Of a stretch of DNA of 64,000 bases, positions 45,580-54,832 are shown in pieces. The DNA lies in contig NZ_LR813084.1 of NCBI RefSeq assembly GCF_903815225.1, positions 5,790,001-5,854,000 on the forward strand, written 5' to 3'. Each line of letters begins with the position of its first letter. Position 1 is the stretch's first letter. The notes under the pieces were generated by a model, which had not been told where the DNA came from, did not search any database, and saw nothing but the letters and a program-made list of their open reading frames with translations. A program made the position numbers and the translations under genes. This DNA comes from Delftia tsuruhatensis. GTDB lineage: Bacteria; Pseudomonadota; Gammaproteobacteria; Burkholderiales; Burkholderiaceae_C.

Positions 45580-47403
45580 ATGCAGAAAATACATAAGTTC
45601 CTTGTCCCTGCAATCCTACTGATTGCCGCACTGATCTATTTCCCCCAGATACTCCATCTGGATTATGTATGGGATGACAATAATCTCTTCTTGAGCTCAG
45701 ACGGCCTGCGGGATCCCTCAAGATGGCTTGAGGCAATTGTCAAGCCCATAATACCCGGTACCACTTATTTCAGGCCATTCGCCCTACTGACCTTTGCAAT
45801 AGAATTCTGGATTTTTGGGGTGAATCCCAAGATATCCCACATCATCAATATTTCAATTCATACGGCAAATACAATATTTCTCTTGCTATTGATGAGAAAG
45901 GTCTTCTCAGTACTGGAGATCAAAAAGAATACGATCGCACCACTGATTGCAGCACTTATCTATCTTGCACACCCAGCATTGGTTGAGTCATCCATATGGG
46001 TTGCAGGCAGATTCGACCTGCTTGTCACATTTTTCTCAATTGCCTGCATTTATTTTTTTCTCAGTACAACAGGCATCTCCAGGATAGCCCTGGTTACGAC
46101 CTCCTTTGCACTTGGCACATTTTCCAAGGAAATGATATTCACAATGCCAGCAATCATACTGGTAATTGATCATTTTCTTTTAAAAGAGCATGGAAAACTG
46201 AGAACATCACCCAATACAATCATCATTTGCGCACTAATGTGCGTATTCACTATTTTATACGCCATAATCAAATCAGCGTATATTCCAAATATCGTCCATG
46301 TAGATGACTCCCTCATAAAGAGTTATGACGGGGATGTTTTAAAGTACATCAGCTATATTGGCTGCACAATCATTTTCTACGTGAAGATGGCTGTATTTCC
46401 ATTTTTCTCAATCAATCCATATCACAAATTACTTCCCAAGGAAATGGGAATCATCGAGATCTCAGCTGGAATGATCTCTTTGATTTTTTTCATAATTTTC
46501 TCGATCACATCCATAATAAAACAAAGCAAAAAATGCTGTTTTTTCGTATTATTTCTCATTTCACTCCTGCCTGTTCTGCACATCATCCCCCTCACAATTG
46601 CAGGCTCGATTGGCCAAGATAGATTTCTGACATTCCCGCTGGTCTTATTAATAATTGGCTGCACAGCGCTTTTGGCAGAATCCTCAACCCCTAAAGGCTT
46701 AGCAATCTCAATTGCCCTGCTTTATTTAGCCGGATCCATCATCATTACAAAAACGACAATTCCATTTTGGAAAGACAATCTTTCACTGTGGACCTGGGTT
46801 GACATAAAAAACGCCAAAGATCCTGCGGCAAAGGCATCTCTTGCATTTGCCATGCTGAAAAATGGGATGCCAGAAATGGCCATAAACAAGGCCGATGAAG
46901 CATATGCGCAGTCGGGAAACCAGGAGATTGATGAAGGGCTGCACCTCCGTCTCTCGGTCATCAAAGCCCAAGCCTACATCGACGCAGGCCAATACAATCA
47001 GGCGATAGCCATCTTGAACAAATACCTATTGGAAAACAATTATCAAGTTCTGAAAGATATAGAAGCCACAAGAGAAAACTACAGATCCGTCTATCACGCA
47101 TTCTTCTCTGCCTTGGGCGAGGCAACTCTTCATCTAGGGCATTTCGAGGAGTCGAAGAAATATATTGATATAGCACTGAATTTTGACAAGAATGGCTTTT
47201 ACGCCATCTATCTCAAATCACTTGCTACCTTCTCTTTGGGTGATGAGCCCGGATCAGAAATCCTCTTCAATGAAGCTCGCGACCGTTACCCACCCAGTTA
47301 CAGAGCAACGCTTGAAAAAATGCGCAGTGACTATAAAAAAATGCTCTGCAGCAATGGTGAACTGAGCCATCTGAAGAAAGAATCCTGGCATTGCAAAGAT
47401 TAA
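45580..47403 (+). CDS. GT-C fold glycosyltransferase with TPR tail, likely pilin-modifying
   Basis: This encodes 607 residues. About 11-13 membrane segments fill residues 8-410; the first periplasmic loop starts with the acidic motif DYVWDDNNLF (27-37), typical of polyprenyl-phosphate-sugar-dependent GT-C enzymes, and LAHPALVESSIWVAGRFDLL is a second conserved loop. The last 180 residues are TPR-like helices (AINKADEAYAQSG, AYIDAGQYNQAIAILNKY, ALNFDKNGFYAIYLKSLA). Position after pilA is that of the TfpO and TfpW pilin glycosyltransferases. With the arabinose pathway next door, I infer an arabinosyltransferase acting on pilin in the periplasm. The ATG has no ribosome binding site, and the gene is much more AT-rich than pilA's neighbours. 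Confidence 0.72.
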   Translation: MQKIHKFLVPAILLIAALIYFPQILHLDYVWDDNNLFLSSDGLRDPSRWLEAIVKPIIPGTTYFRPFALLTFAIEFWIFGVNPKISHIINISIHTANTIFLLLLMRKVFSVLEIKKNTIAPLIAALIYLAHPALVESSIWVAGRFDLLVTFFSIACIYFFLSTTGISRIALVTTSFALGTFSKEMIFTMPAIILVIDHFLLKEHGKLRTSPNTIIICALMCVFTILYAIIKSAYIPNIVHVDDSLIKSYDGDVLKYISYIGCTIIFYVKMAVFPFFSINPYHKLLPKEMGIIEISAGMISLIFFIIFSITSIIKQSKKCCFFVLFLISLLPVLHIIPLTIAGSIGQDRFLTFPLVLLIIGCTALLAESSTPKGLAISIALLYLAGSIIITKTTIPFWKDNLSLWTWVDIKNAKDPAAKASLAFAMLKNGMPEMAINKADEAYAQSGNQEIDEGLHLRLSVIKAQAYIDAGQYNQAIAILNKYLLENNYQVLKDIEATRENYRSVYHAFFSALGEATLHLGHFEESKKYIDIALNFDKNGFYAIYLKSLATFSLGDEPGSEILFNEARDRYPPSYRATLEKMRSDYKKMLCSNGELSHLKKESWHCKD

Positions 47404-47696
47404 TCTTTGCAAAAATACAGACGATACATCAGTCCATATCAAAAGTACAAAATGCCCGGCAGGCTCCACAGGTATTAGTCAGGGCTGGGCGGTACGATCA
47501 ATGGTCGACGATGGGCGCTGGCAATCATGTGCGGCACTGATATCGCTTTAAAGTACCACCGCACGCCAGCCCCCTGACGGGGAATAGCACTACTTAGGGG
47601 TGGGCCACCAGCATAAGGTGCGGATACGAAAATTCCTATATCAATATATCCGTCTTGGTGACCTAGCCTGTGTGACCTCCCTGACTCCAAACAGAG
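47404..47696. other. Intergenic region between convergent genes
   Basis: These 293 bases hold GC-rich inverted segments around 47555-47615 that may terminate both convergent transcripts. A 71-codon frame on the minus strand (47475-47690) has no ribosome binding site and no recognisable homology, so I do not call it. Confidence 0.4.
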
Positions 47697-48452
47697 TCAT
47701 ATATTTAGCTTCTTGAAGATCACATCCGGGATACGGACAATGATCCACATGATCACCCGCCATTTTCGAGGTGAGTAGATTATGGAATTTCCACGGTAGA
47801 TACCGTCGACAATCTCCTTGGCCACATTCTCGACAGGAGCCAGCCGTGCGCCGCGATCCTTCATGCTCGCCGTCATGGGCGTATCCGTAGGCCCAGGCTT
47901 GACCAGAACGACCTTCAACGCCTTTCCGGCGAACCGGTGCCGCAAGCCCTGGGCATATCGATCAATCATGCCTTTCGCGGCTCCATAGACATAGTTGGAC
48001 CGCCGCCCCCGATCTCCTGCGACAGAACCAATCAATGCAATGGTTCCGTGATTCTGTTTCTCCATTTGCTTTGCAAAGGCCTCTGCAAACAGGACAGGCG
48101 AAAGGCCATTGGTCTCCAGCGCAGATCTGCAAATATCCAAATACTCCTGGCATTCGGACTGCACAGGCAAGGATCCATGGGCGATCAATAATATATCGAC
48201 GCGCCTCTGATCGGCAACCTGCTGCGCAAGCCCGCCGATTTCAGAAACATCCATGAAATCCGCAAGTATCTTCACACTGATATTGCAGCCAGGATTCCTC
48301 ACCCTGAGATCATCTGCCACCACGCCAATCCGTTCCTCGTCCCGCCCCACAAGGACAAGATCGACAGCAGCCTCCCTCAGCCACAGCCGTGCACAGTGCT
48401 GTGCAATCAGTGATGTGGCGCCCACAATCACGATTTTTTTTCTGATCGACAA
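47697..48452 (-). CDS. dprE2: DprE2-like 2-keto-reductase (SDR family)
   Basis: This encodes 251 residues from a TTG with GGGAGG five bases upstream, one base after the dprE1 stop. It is a short-chain dehydrogenase: VIVGATSLIAQHCARLW binds NAD(P)H, LIAHGSL follows strand 4, and YGAAK gives catalytic Tyr and Lys with an upstream IGSVAGDRG serine. The GATSLIA form, instead of the usual GASSGIG, is that of DprE2, which reduces decaprenylphospho-2-keto-ribose to decaprenylphospho-arabinose. Coupling to a DprE1-like gene supports this strongly. Confidence 0.85.
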   Translation of the reverse strand: MSIRKKIVIVGATSLIAQHCARLWLREAAVDLVLVGRDEERIGVVADDLRVRNPGCNISVKILADFMDVSEIGGLAQQVADQRRVDILLIAHGSLPVQSECQEYLDICRSALETNGLSPVLFAEAFAKQMEKQNHGTIALIGSVAGDRGRRSNYVYGAAKGMIDRYAQGLRHRFAGKALKVVLVKPGPTDTPMTASMKDRGARLAPVENVAKEIVDGIYRGNSIIYSPRKWRVIMWIIVRIPDVIFKKLNI

Positions 48453-48453
48453 T

Positions 48454-49761
48454 TCAACCTCCCATCAACCTCTGTGAGAGCCCGGAACTTATTCCAGGAT
48501 CTCTATATTTCAAGAACTCCCCCAGGCGGGGATATCCTGATTCGAACAAGTCTCGAGGCACACGTGCGTCTTTGGCCAGATAGATGGCTCCTCCAGCTTC
48601 TCGCACGATGGCATCCAGCCGCTGGAACAATTCAGAGGTGCGCCGACCCCTGTCAGGAAAATCCAGTGCAAGAGTCACTCCTTCGCGGGGAAAACTGAGC
48701 ATGCCAACCGATTTTCTCCGACCAAACGTCTTCAACACCGCCAAAAAAGATCCGCTTTCATCCTTGGCGATTTCATTGAGCATGGCCTTTACCGCATCAT
48801 GAGCTACATCTCGCGGAATCACGCTCTGATACTGATAGAATCCTTTGGGCCCATATATTCTATTCCACTCCAACAAATTATCCAGTGGATACAAGAATGG
48901 AACATAATGAATCAGACTTCTGCCGGCTCTTTTCTTATTCAAAAAATAGTAGGCATTATTGAATAATTTGAGTGAAAATCCGTTCACCATGGAAAATGGA
49001 GGCGTCACCGGAACCTGTATCTGACGGCCTTGATGTGGATGGCGCTTCTGCAAATTTTCTTCAGCAAAATTACCTCTGACAAATATGCCACGCCCTTGCG
49101 TGCCAGAAAGACAATCAATCCATGAAACCGTGTTCTCCCAGTCACTCTCCGACCCATCGGAAATCAGTAAAAACTCATCCAGACTAGCATAAGGCACTGT
49201 CTCCGCATTGATCCATGGACCAGATATCCTTCGAAGCTGAATTTCAACCCTCGCAATCACCCCGGTCAATCCCAAGCCACCCACCGTTGCCTCAAACCAC
49301 GGAGAACGCTCATGCGGTCCGCAGTGTATGACTTCCCCATTCGTGCGGAACAAAGTGAGGCCTAGGACGTGATCCCCAAAGCTCCCATGAGCATGATGAT
49401 TTTTTCCATGCACATCATTTGCGATCGCCCCCCCGACAGTCACCATTTGAGTTCCTGGGCTGACCGCCAACATCCAACCACAAGGGACCACGAGGTTTTG
49501 TATATCGCGCAAGAGAACGCCGGCCTCGCATGTCAGCCGACCATTTTCCCTGTCAAAGGCAATGAAATGATCGAGCTTCAATGTACTCCATAGCGTTCTT
49601 CCAGGATTCAGACAGACATCCCCGTAGCTACGCCCCATACCATGAGCCAGCCCTGGATGCAGGCTGTTGAGCAGAACGTCTCCCACGCCAGCTGCATTTT
49701 GCAGTTCCACAACATGATGAGGAAGTGCACTCAGGCGTCCCCAGGAAGATACCGCCCTCAT
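48454..49761 (-). CDS. dprE1: DprE1-like FAD oxidase of D-arabinose synthesis
   Basis: This encodes 435 residues from ATG 49761 with AGGAG upstream; it overlaps the gtrA stop (ATGA). The FAD-binding part has MGRSYGDVCLN, SPGTQMVTVGGAIANDVHGK and HGSFGDHV, as in mycobacterial DprE1 (Rv3790). The catalytic lysine K418 of the mycobacterial enzyme corresponds to about K397 in IYLAKDAR. The benzothiazinone-target Cys387 (in NICVDFP) corresponds to alanine in TLALDFP. It oxidises the 2-hydroxyl of polyprenylphospho-ribose; DprE2 then completes epimerisation. The N-terminus MRAVSSWGR matches the family start. Confidence 0.88.
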   Translation of the reverse strand: MRAVSSWGRLSALPHHVVELQNAAGVGDVLLNSLHPGLAHGMGRSYGDVCLNPGRTLWSTLKLDHFIAFDRENGRLTCEAGVLLRDIQNLVVPCGWMLAVSPGTQMVTVGGAIANDVHGKNHHAHGSFGDHVLGLTLFRTNGEVIHCGPHERSPWFEATVGGLGLTGVIARVEIQLRRISGPWINAETVPYASLDEFLLISDGSESDWENTVSWIDCLSGTQGRGIFVRGNFAEENLQKRHPHQGRQIQVPVTPPFSMVNGFSLKLFNNAYYFLNKKRAGRSLIHYVPFLYPLDNLLEWNRIYGPKGFYQYQSVIPRDVAHDAVKAMLNEIAKDESGSFLAVLKTFGRRKSVGMLSFPREGVTLALDFPDRGRRTSELFQRLDAIVREAGGAIYLAKDARVPRDLFESGYPRLGEFLKYRDPGISSGLSQRLMGG

Positions 49762-50171
49762 TTTATCTCCTGGGAAAAAACAAAATGCTTGTCCAGATGG
49801 TACTTGGACAGATACCCTATGGCCAGACCAATACACCCGCCAAGATAACGCATCCCCTTGCTTTCAAAATAATATTGAAAACCCAGCTCAAAACCCCAGA
49901 ATATCATGGTTGTCATCCCCCCCATTACCGTATAGAGCATGAAAACCCGGGCGTCGTGCACTGCACTTCTCGGCTTGAAATTGAAGATATAACGCTTATC
50001 AAGCGAATATTTGACAAAAAGCCCCACCCCCGTTCCCAGGATGATCGATATCAACACGTGAAATGCGCCGCTGTAGATTCGAACCACAAGATCCTGAGCA
50101 AAGATGTTTGCCAAGGCGGCTACTAGTGCGAAAATGCCGTAGTTAAGCGTCAGTTTGGTTGAAGAACGCAT
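49758..50171 (-). CDS. GtrA-family membrane protein (Rv3789-like)
   Basis: This encodes 137 residues with four membrane segments and the GtrA pattern (LNYGIFALVAALANIFAQ, then KYSLDKRYIFNF and the repeat KYHLDKHFVF). GtrA proteins are linked to flipping or presentation of polyprenyl-phosphate sugars. The mycobacterial homologue Rv3789 neighbours dprE1/dprE2 and was proposed to move decaprenylphospho-arabinose or act as anchor for arabinosyltransferase. It leads the gtrA-dprE1-dprE2 operon, and its start codon overlaps that of the divergent UbiA gene. Confidence 0.85.
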   Translation of the reverse strand: MRSSTKLTLNYGIFALVAALANIFAQDLVVRIYSGAFHVLISIILGTGVGLFVKYSLDKRYIFNFKPRSAVHDARVFMLYTVMGGMTTMIFWGFELGFQYYFESKGMRYLGGCIGLAIGYLSKYHLDKHFVFSQEIK

Positions 50172-51087
50172 GATTCACATACCGGCATTCAAAATGGTCC
50201 ATGATACCGTAGCACCCACCTCATCTCAGACCCAACTGCTGGGCTTGTTGCGGCTGATGAGGCCCAAGCAGTGGATCAAGAACAGCTTCGTGCTCGCACC
50301 GCTGGTCTTCACAGGGCAATTCCTGGAACTGACGGCTATCATGCATGCTGTGCTGGCAACAGCGATGTTTTGCGTGGCATCTTCCGCCACCTACATCATC
50401 AACGACATACACGACATCGAGCGTGATCGTCTGCACCCGACCAAGTCCAGAACGCGCCCGCTGGCTGCCGGTATCGTGTCGGTGCGAGCAGCCCTGATGC
50501 TGCTAGGCGTCCTTTATGTCGCACTCGTCTGCGGTCTGGTCGTTGCACCGAAGATCGGCGCCGTCATTGCGGCATACCTGGTGCTCAACCTCGCTTACAC
50601 CTTCGCGCTCAAGCATCAGCCGGTGGTGGACATCTTCACCATCGCCATAGGCTTCGTACTGAGGGTGTATGCCGGGGCCATGGCACTTGACGTACCCGTA
50701 TCGTCATGGATGTTTATCACGACCTTGTGCCTTGCCCTGTATCTGGCGGCCGTCAAGCGGCGGCAGGAGCTGAGCCTCAGTGGAAGCAAGGGCCGGAAGG
50801 TGCTGGAAAAATATTCGGTCGCCCTCGTCGATCGGTACGCAGAAATGTCGGCCACCGGTGCGCTCTTGTTCTACAGCATGTTCGTCATGTCGGAGAAGTC
50901 CGAACTGGTCATCACCATCCCGCTCGTGCTGTTCGGACTATTCCGCTACTGGTTCGTTGTGGAGGCGCTGGATGGCGGCGAGTCGCCTACGGATGCATTG
51001 CTGGTTGACTGGCAACTGCTGGCGACCGTCATTCTGTGGGTTGTTGTTTGCGGCTGGGCGCTCTGGCCCACGGTCAGGCTGCCATGA
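50170..51087 (+). CDS. UbiA-family DPPR synthase homologue
   Basis: This encodes 305 residues from ATG 50170 (305 if this start is right; ATG 50194 is an alternative that avoids the start-codon overlap with gtrA). About nine membrane segments are present. RPKQWIKNSFVLAPL near residue 28 and YIINDIHDIERDRLHPTKS carrying the first Asp-rich motif are typical of Rv3806c-type decaprenylphospho-5-phosphoribose synthase, which joins PRPP to polyprenyl phosphate. This is step one of polyprenylphospho-D-arabinose synthesis. The stop overlaps the phosphatase gene (ATGA). Confidence 0.85.
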   Translation: MIHIPAFKMVHDTVAPTSSQTQLLGLLRLMRPKQWIKNSFVLAPLVFTGQFLELTAIMHAVLATAMFCVASSATYIINDIHDIERDRLHPTKSRTRPLAAGIVSVRAALMLLGVLYVALVCGLVVAPKIGAVIAAYLVLNLAYTFALKHQPVVDIFTIAIGFVLRVYAGAMALDVPVSSWMFITTLCLALYLAAVKRRQELSLSGSKGRKVLEKYSVALVDRYAEMSATGALLFYSMFVMSEKSELVITIPLVLFGLFRYWFVVEALDGGESPTDALLVDWQLLATVILWVVVCGWALWPTVRLP

Positions 51088-51500
51088 GCTATTCCTATGC
51101 CGTCACCCCGCTTCTTGCCTGGCTAGTCGCTGGGGCTGCAAAGTTCCTGATCAACAGCCTCAACACTCGGCGCTTCGCGTTCGACCTGATTGGCTACGGA
51201 GGGCTGCCGAGCAACCACAGCGCCATCGTGTGCAGCATGGCCACGTTGATCGCCCTGAAGGAGGGCCTTGACCACCCGGCGTTCGGTGTGGCCATCACCC
51301 TGGCGTTCATCGTAATGCTTGATGCCAACAGCCTGCGCCGCCAGATTGGCAAACAGGCCAAGGCCATCAATGAGCTTGCGGCTGCAAGGCCGCACCAAGA
51401 TCGCCTGCGTGAGCGCATGGGCCACACGCGTGCAGAAATTGCAGCGGGCGCATTGACGGGTTTTATCGTCGCGATTTCCGTGGAACGTCTTCTGGGTTGA
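51084..51500 (+). CDS. Divergent PAP2/DUF212-family phosphatase
   Basis: This encodes 138 residues with several membrane segments. GGLPSNHSAIVCSMATLIAL and MLDANSLRRQIGKQAKAIN are signatures of the DUF212 (divergent PAP2) family. In the DPA pathway the 5-phosphate of polyprenylphospho-5-phosphoribose must be removed, which in mycobacteria is attributed to the PAP2 protein Rv3807c. Translational coupling to the UbiA gene makes this protein the likely phosphatase here. Confidence 0.82.
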   Translation: MSYSYAVTPLLAWLVAGAAKFLINSLNTRRFAFDLIGYGGLPSNHSAIVCSMATLIALKEGLDHPAFGVAITLAFIVMLDANSLRRQIGKQAKAINELAAARPHQDRLRERMGHTRAEIAAGALTGFIVAISVERLLG

Positions 51501-51529
51501 AAACCGGCAGGCTTGTCCACAAGACACTA

Positions 51530-52003
51530 CTACGCTTTGAAACTCCCCGACTTCCCCCCCCGCTTCTCCACCACCCTCACCCCCTCCATCACCATGCCCT
51601 TGTCCACCGCCTTGCACATGTCATAGACCGTGAGCAGGGCAACCTGGACCGCCGTCAACGCCTCCATCTCCACGCCCGTGGGGCCCACCGTTTCCACGGT
51701 GGCCATGCAGCGCACGGCCGAGGCATCGGGCAGCAGTTCGAAGTCCACGGCCACGCGCGTCAGCGCCAGCGGATGGCACAGCGGGATCAGGTCGCTGGTC
51801 TTCTTGGCCGCCATGATGCCGGCGATGCGGGCAATGCCCAGCACGTCGCCTTTCTTGGCCGTGCCGCCCTGGATGATGGCCAGGGTGGCGGGCTGCATGG
51901 CGATGCGGCCTTCGGCGACGGCGACGCGGTGGGTGGCGGGCTTGGCGGCTACATCGACCATGTGGGCCTGGCCCTGGGCGTCGAAATGGGTGAGGGAAGA
52001 CAT
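51530..52003 (-). CDS. moaC: Cyclic pyranopterin monophosphate synthase
   Basis: This encodes 157 residues from ATG 52003, which has AGGAG upstream; longer frames are not supported. MoaC acts in molybdenum cofactor synthesis, turning the MoaA product into cyclic pyranopterin monophosphate. [11 protein letters not shown] contains the substrate-binding histidine, and [23 protein letters not shown] holds the catalytic lysine region. It ends convergently with the PAP2 gene and is divergent from the BepA-like gene. Confidence 0.97.
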   Translation of the reverse strand: MSSLTHFDAQGQAHMVDVAAKPATHRVAVAEGRIAMQPATLAIIQGGTAKKGDVLGIARIAGIMAAKKTSDLIPLCHPLALTRVAVDFELLPDASAVRCMATVETVGPTGVEMEALTAVQVALLTVYDMCKAVDKGMVMEGVRVVEKRGGKSGSFKA

Positions 52004-52157
52004 GGAAACTCCTGGGAATGCATTGGCCGGCCAGGCGGGTTCAGGCACCTTGCGCCAGCCCCGCCATGAACGTTCGGCGAACCGAGGCATCATAGTGGGG
52101 TGTTCCACCGCCCGGCACCCAGGTGCAGGGCCCGGCCTTTTGGTCTCCCAACCGCCC

Positions 52158-53780
52158 ATGCGCCCATCACGCCTGAAGACACGTATCGCCGCCGGCCTGC
52201 AGTTGCTCGCGGCATCCATCGCCATCGCAACCCACGTGCCCGCGCAGGCCCAGTTGCGCCTGCCCACGCTGGGCGATGGCGCGGCCACCACGACCAGCGA
52301 CGAGCGGCGCCTGGGCGACCGCATCATCCGCTCGCTCTACCGCGATCCGGACTACATCGACGACCCGGTGCTGCAGGAGTATGTGGAAGGTATCTGGCAG
52401 CACCTGGTAGATGCGGCGCGCACGCGGGGCGAACTGTCGGACGAGCTGGAGGAACGCTTCGCCTGGCAGATCCTTCTGGGACGCGACCGATCGGTCAATG
52501 CATTCGCGCTGCCCGGCGGCTACCTGGGCGTGCACCTGGGCCTGATCGGCGTGGTCAGCACGCGTGATGAGCTGGCCTCGGTGCTGGCGCACGAGTTGAG
52601 CCACGTCACCCAGCGCCATATCGCGCGGCTCATCGCCCAGCAGGGCAAGCAGACGCCGCTGATGATCGGCTCGATGATCCTGGGTGCGCTGGCGGCCAGT
52701 CGCAGCCCCGATGCGGCCATGGCCATGATGATGGGCGGCCAGGCGCTGGCCGTGCAGAACCAGCTCAACTTCTCGCGCGACATGGAGCGCGAAGCCGACC
52801 GCATGGGCTACGGGCTGATGGCACCCGCCGGCTTTGCCCCGCAGGGCTTCGTGACCATGTTCGACAAGCTGCAGCAGGCCAATCGCCTCAATGACAACGG
52901 CAGTTGGCCCTATCTGCGCAGCCATCCGCTGACCACGGAGCGCATGGCCGACATGCATTCACGCCTGCCGCGCGGCATCGCACCGGCTCCCGCGCCGTCG
53001 CTGGAGCATGTGATGATGGCCGCCCGCGCCCGCGTGCTGTCCCGCCCTGGCGTGGATGTGCTGCGCCAGTGGGCCGAGCAGCCGCGCTCGACCAGCTTCG
53101 GCAGCCAGGCGGCCGCGCAGCAGGTGGCACAGCTCTATGCGGCCACACTGAGCGCCATACAGCTGCGCGACTGGACCGAGGCACGCGAAATGTCCCGGCG
53201 CTTGCTCGAAGCCACGGCCACCAATCCCGATGCCCTGCGGCAGGCGCGGCTGCTCCAGGCAGAGCTGGAGTTGACGGCAGACCAGCCTGCGGCCGCCTTG
53301 CAGGCATTGCCACCTCTGTCCGTGCCCTCGGCTCCGCCTGCCGTGGCCCGACCCTCGCAGTCCGAGCCTGCGGCAACGGAGAGCGGCCCCAGCCTGGCCA
53401 CGGTCACCGTGACGGAAAGCCGCGCATCGCGCAGGCCCGAGTTGCTGATGCGCACACAGGTGCTGCTGCGCGAGCAGGGTGCCGCCAGCATGGCCGGCCC
53501 GCTGCAGACCTGGGTGACGGACCACCCGCGCGATGCCACGGCTTGGCAGCTCCTGGCACAGGTGCAGCGTGGCCAGGGACAGGAGCTGCGGGCGCTGCGC
53601 GCCGAGGCCGAGGCCCAGGTGGCGCACTACGACTACGCGGCGGCGGTGGACCGCTTCAAGGCCGCGCAGGAACTGGCGCGCAAGGGCGGACCCAAGGTGG
53701 ATTTCATCGAGGCCTCCATCGTGGACACGCGGCTGCGTGCCGTCGAGGAGCTGCTAAGGGAACAAGCGCGCGAGAAGTGA
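52158..53780 (+). CDS. bepA: M48 metalloprotease, BepA-like
   Basis: This encodes 540 residues with a signal peptide (1-32). Zinc ligands are in HELSH (145-149) and E212 in EREAD. TPR-like helices follow from about residue 310. BepA (YfgC) helps LptD assembly and degrades misfolded outer membrane proteins in the periplasm. A Ser/Pro-rich stretch (about 385-420) splits the TPR region. Its end overlaps the convergent next gene by 27 bases. Confidence 0.9.
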   Translation: MRPSRLKTRIAAGLQLLAASIAIATHVPAQAQLRLPTLGDGAATTTSDERRLGDRIIRSLYRDPDYIDDPVLQEYVEGIWQHLVDAARTRGELSDELEERFAWQILLGRDRSVNAFALPGGYLGVHLGLIGVVSTRDELASVLAHELSHVTQRHIARLIAQQGKQTPLMIGSMILGALAASRSPDAAMAMMMGGQALAVQNQLNFSRDMEREADRMGYGLMAPAGFAPQGFVTMFDKLQQANRLNDNGSWPYLRSHPLTTERMADMHSRLPRGIAPAPAPSLEHVMMAARARVLSRPGVDVLRQWAEQPRSTSFGSQAAAQQVAQLYAATLSAIQLRDWTEAREMSRRLLEATATNPDALRQARLLQAELELTADQPAAALQALPPLSVPSAPPAVARPSQSEPAATESGPSLATVTVTESRASRRPELLMRTQVLLREQGAASMAGPLQTWVTDHPRDATAWQLLAQVQRGQGQELRALRAEAEAQVAHYDYAAAVDRFKAAQELARKGGPKVDFIEASIVDTRLRAVEELLREQAREK

Positions 53781-54101
53781 CTCGATGGCCAGGCCCAGCA
53801 GCGAGTAGATGAGCGCGCCCAGCATGGCGGCCCAGAAGCCCGCGACGTGAAAGCCGCTGAGCAGGCCCGAGGCCGCCCAGAACATCAGTCCGTTGACCAC
53901 GAACAGAAACAGCCCGACCGTCACGATGGTCACCGGCAGCGTCAGCACCACGAGGATGGGACGCAGCACCGCATTGAGCAGGCCGATGACCAGCGCCGCG
54001 ATCATGGCCGAGCCGAAGCTGTTGACCTGGACGCCACCGTAGAGATAGGCCACGACCAGCAGGGCACCAGCGCTGAGCAGCCACTTGATCAGGATTTTCA
54101 T
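53754..54101 (-). CDS. Phage holin family IV / DUF360 membrane protein
   Basis: This encodes 115 residues from ATG 54101. Four membrane segments fill nearly the whole length. LNAVLRPILVVLTLPVTIVT with VGLFLFVVNGLMFW is characteristic of the PF04020 family (YvlD-like). The name holin comes from weak similarity; most members are chromosomal membrane proteins of unknown function. The gene converges with and overlaps the BepA-like gene. Confidence 0.85.
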   Translation of the reverse strand: MKILIKWLLSAGALLVVAYLYGGVQVNSFGSAMIAALVIGLLNAVLRPILVVLTLPVTIVTVGLFLFVVNGLMFWAASGLLSGFHVAGFWAAMLGALIYSLLGLAIESLLARLFP

Positions 54102-54236
54102 GGGGCGAGCATAGCAGCAGGCACTGGTTCTCGGGTTGCGCTGGCGCACTGCATACCGTGGGCCGGGAACCCCATGAAAAACGGCATCCCCGGTTTGGGG
54201 GAAGCGGCGCAGCCGCTCAAGGGGAGCCGATTCCTC

Positions 54237-54695
54237 TCAGATCATCGCTTCTTCGAACACCAGGCCCATCAGCGCACCGATGGCCGCCAGCGTACCGGGA
54301 AGATTCCAGCGCCGGCCTAGCGGGGCCGCAGGCGCCACGGCGGGCGCCGTGGCTTCCTGCTTGGGACGGCGCGCATCGACGATCTGGGCCGAACCATGCT
54401 CTTGCTGGAGCTGGGCCACCAGATCGGCCAGGGGGCCCTTGGCCAGCACCGGCGTGATCTGGCCACCGCTGGCACCGAACACCGGCACCAGTTGGGCGAA
54501 CAGCTTGTCGGCCCATTTGCCGCGCCAGCTTTCGCGCGCGCTGTGGCTCACCCATTTGCTGACGCGGTGGGTGATCCGCGGCGCGCAGGCCACCAGCAGC
54601 CAGTGCGAGGACCGGGCCTGTGGCGAAGCGGCCAGGGCCTGGACCAGCGGCAGGGCGTAGGAAGCGTCATCCACGTAGACGATGATGGGGTTCAA
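54237..54695 (-). CDS. Conserved hypothetical protein near TerC
   Basis: This encodes 152 residues from a TTG at 54695 with AAGGA seven bases upstream; a longer frame upstream looks untranslated. NPIIVYVDDASYALPLVQAL at the N-terminus and an alpha/beta pattern in the first 100 residues (HWLLVACAPRI) suggest a small Rossmann-like or universal-stress-like fold. The C-terminus is one hydrophobic helix (LPGTLAAIGALMGLVFEEA). Family and function are not recognised. Confidence 0.6.
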   Translation of the reverse strand: MNPIIVYVDDASYALPLVQALAASPQARSSHWLLVACAPRITHRVSKWVSHSARESWRGKWADKLFAQLVPVFGASGGQITPVLAKGPLADLVAQLQQEHGSAQIVDARRPKQEATAPAVAPAAPLGRRWNLPGTLAAIGALMGLVFEEAMI

Positions 54696-54832
54696 AGCAA
54701 GTCCTTGTCGAACTGGGTTTGCGGGAAGTGGGTTCGGCGGGCAGCCAAAAGCTGCCCTTGCCGTAGATTGTGGCGAATCGGCGCGGATCGCCAATCAGGC
54801 CGACCCGGCGCCAACCTCAACTTTTCGCGGAA

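Noticed and set aside
47475-47690. 71-codon frame on the minus strand in the gap after the glycosyltransferase
   Set aside because: It has no ribosome binding site and no recognised similarity; a mobile-element remnant was considered but could not be supported.
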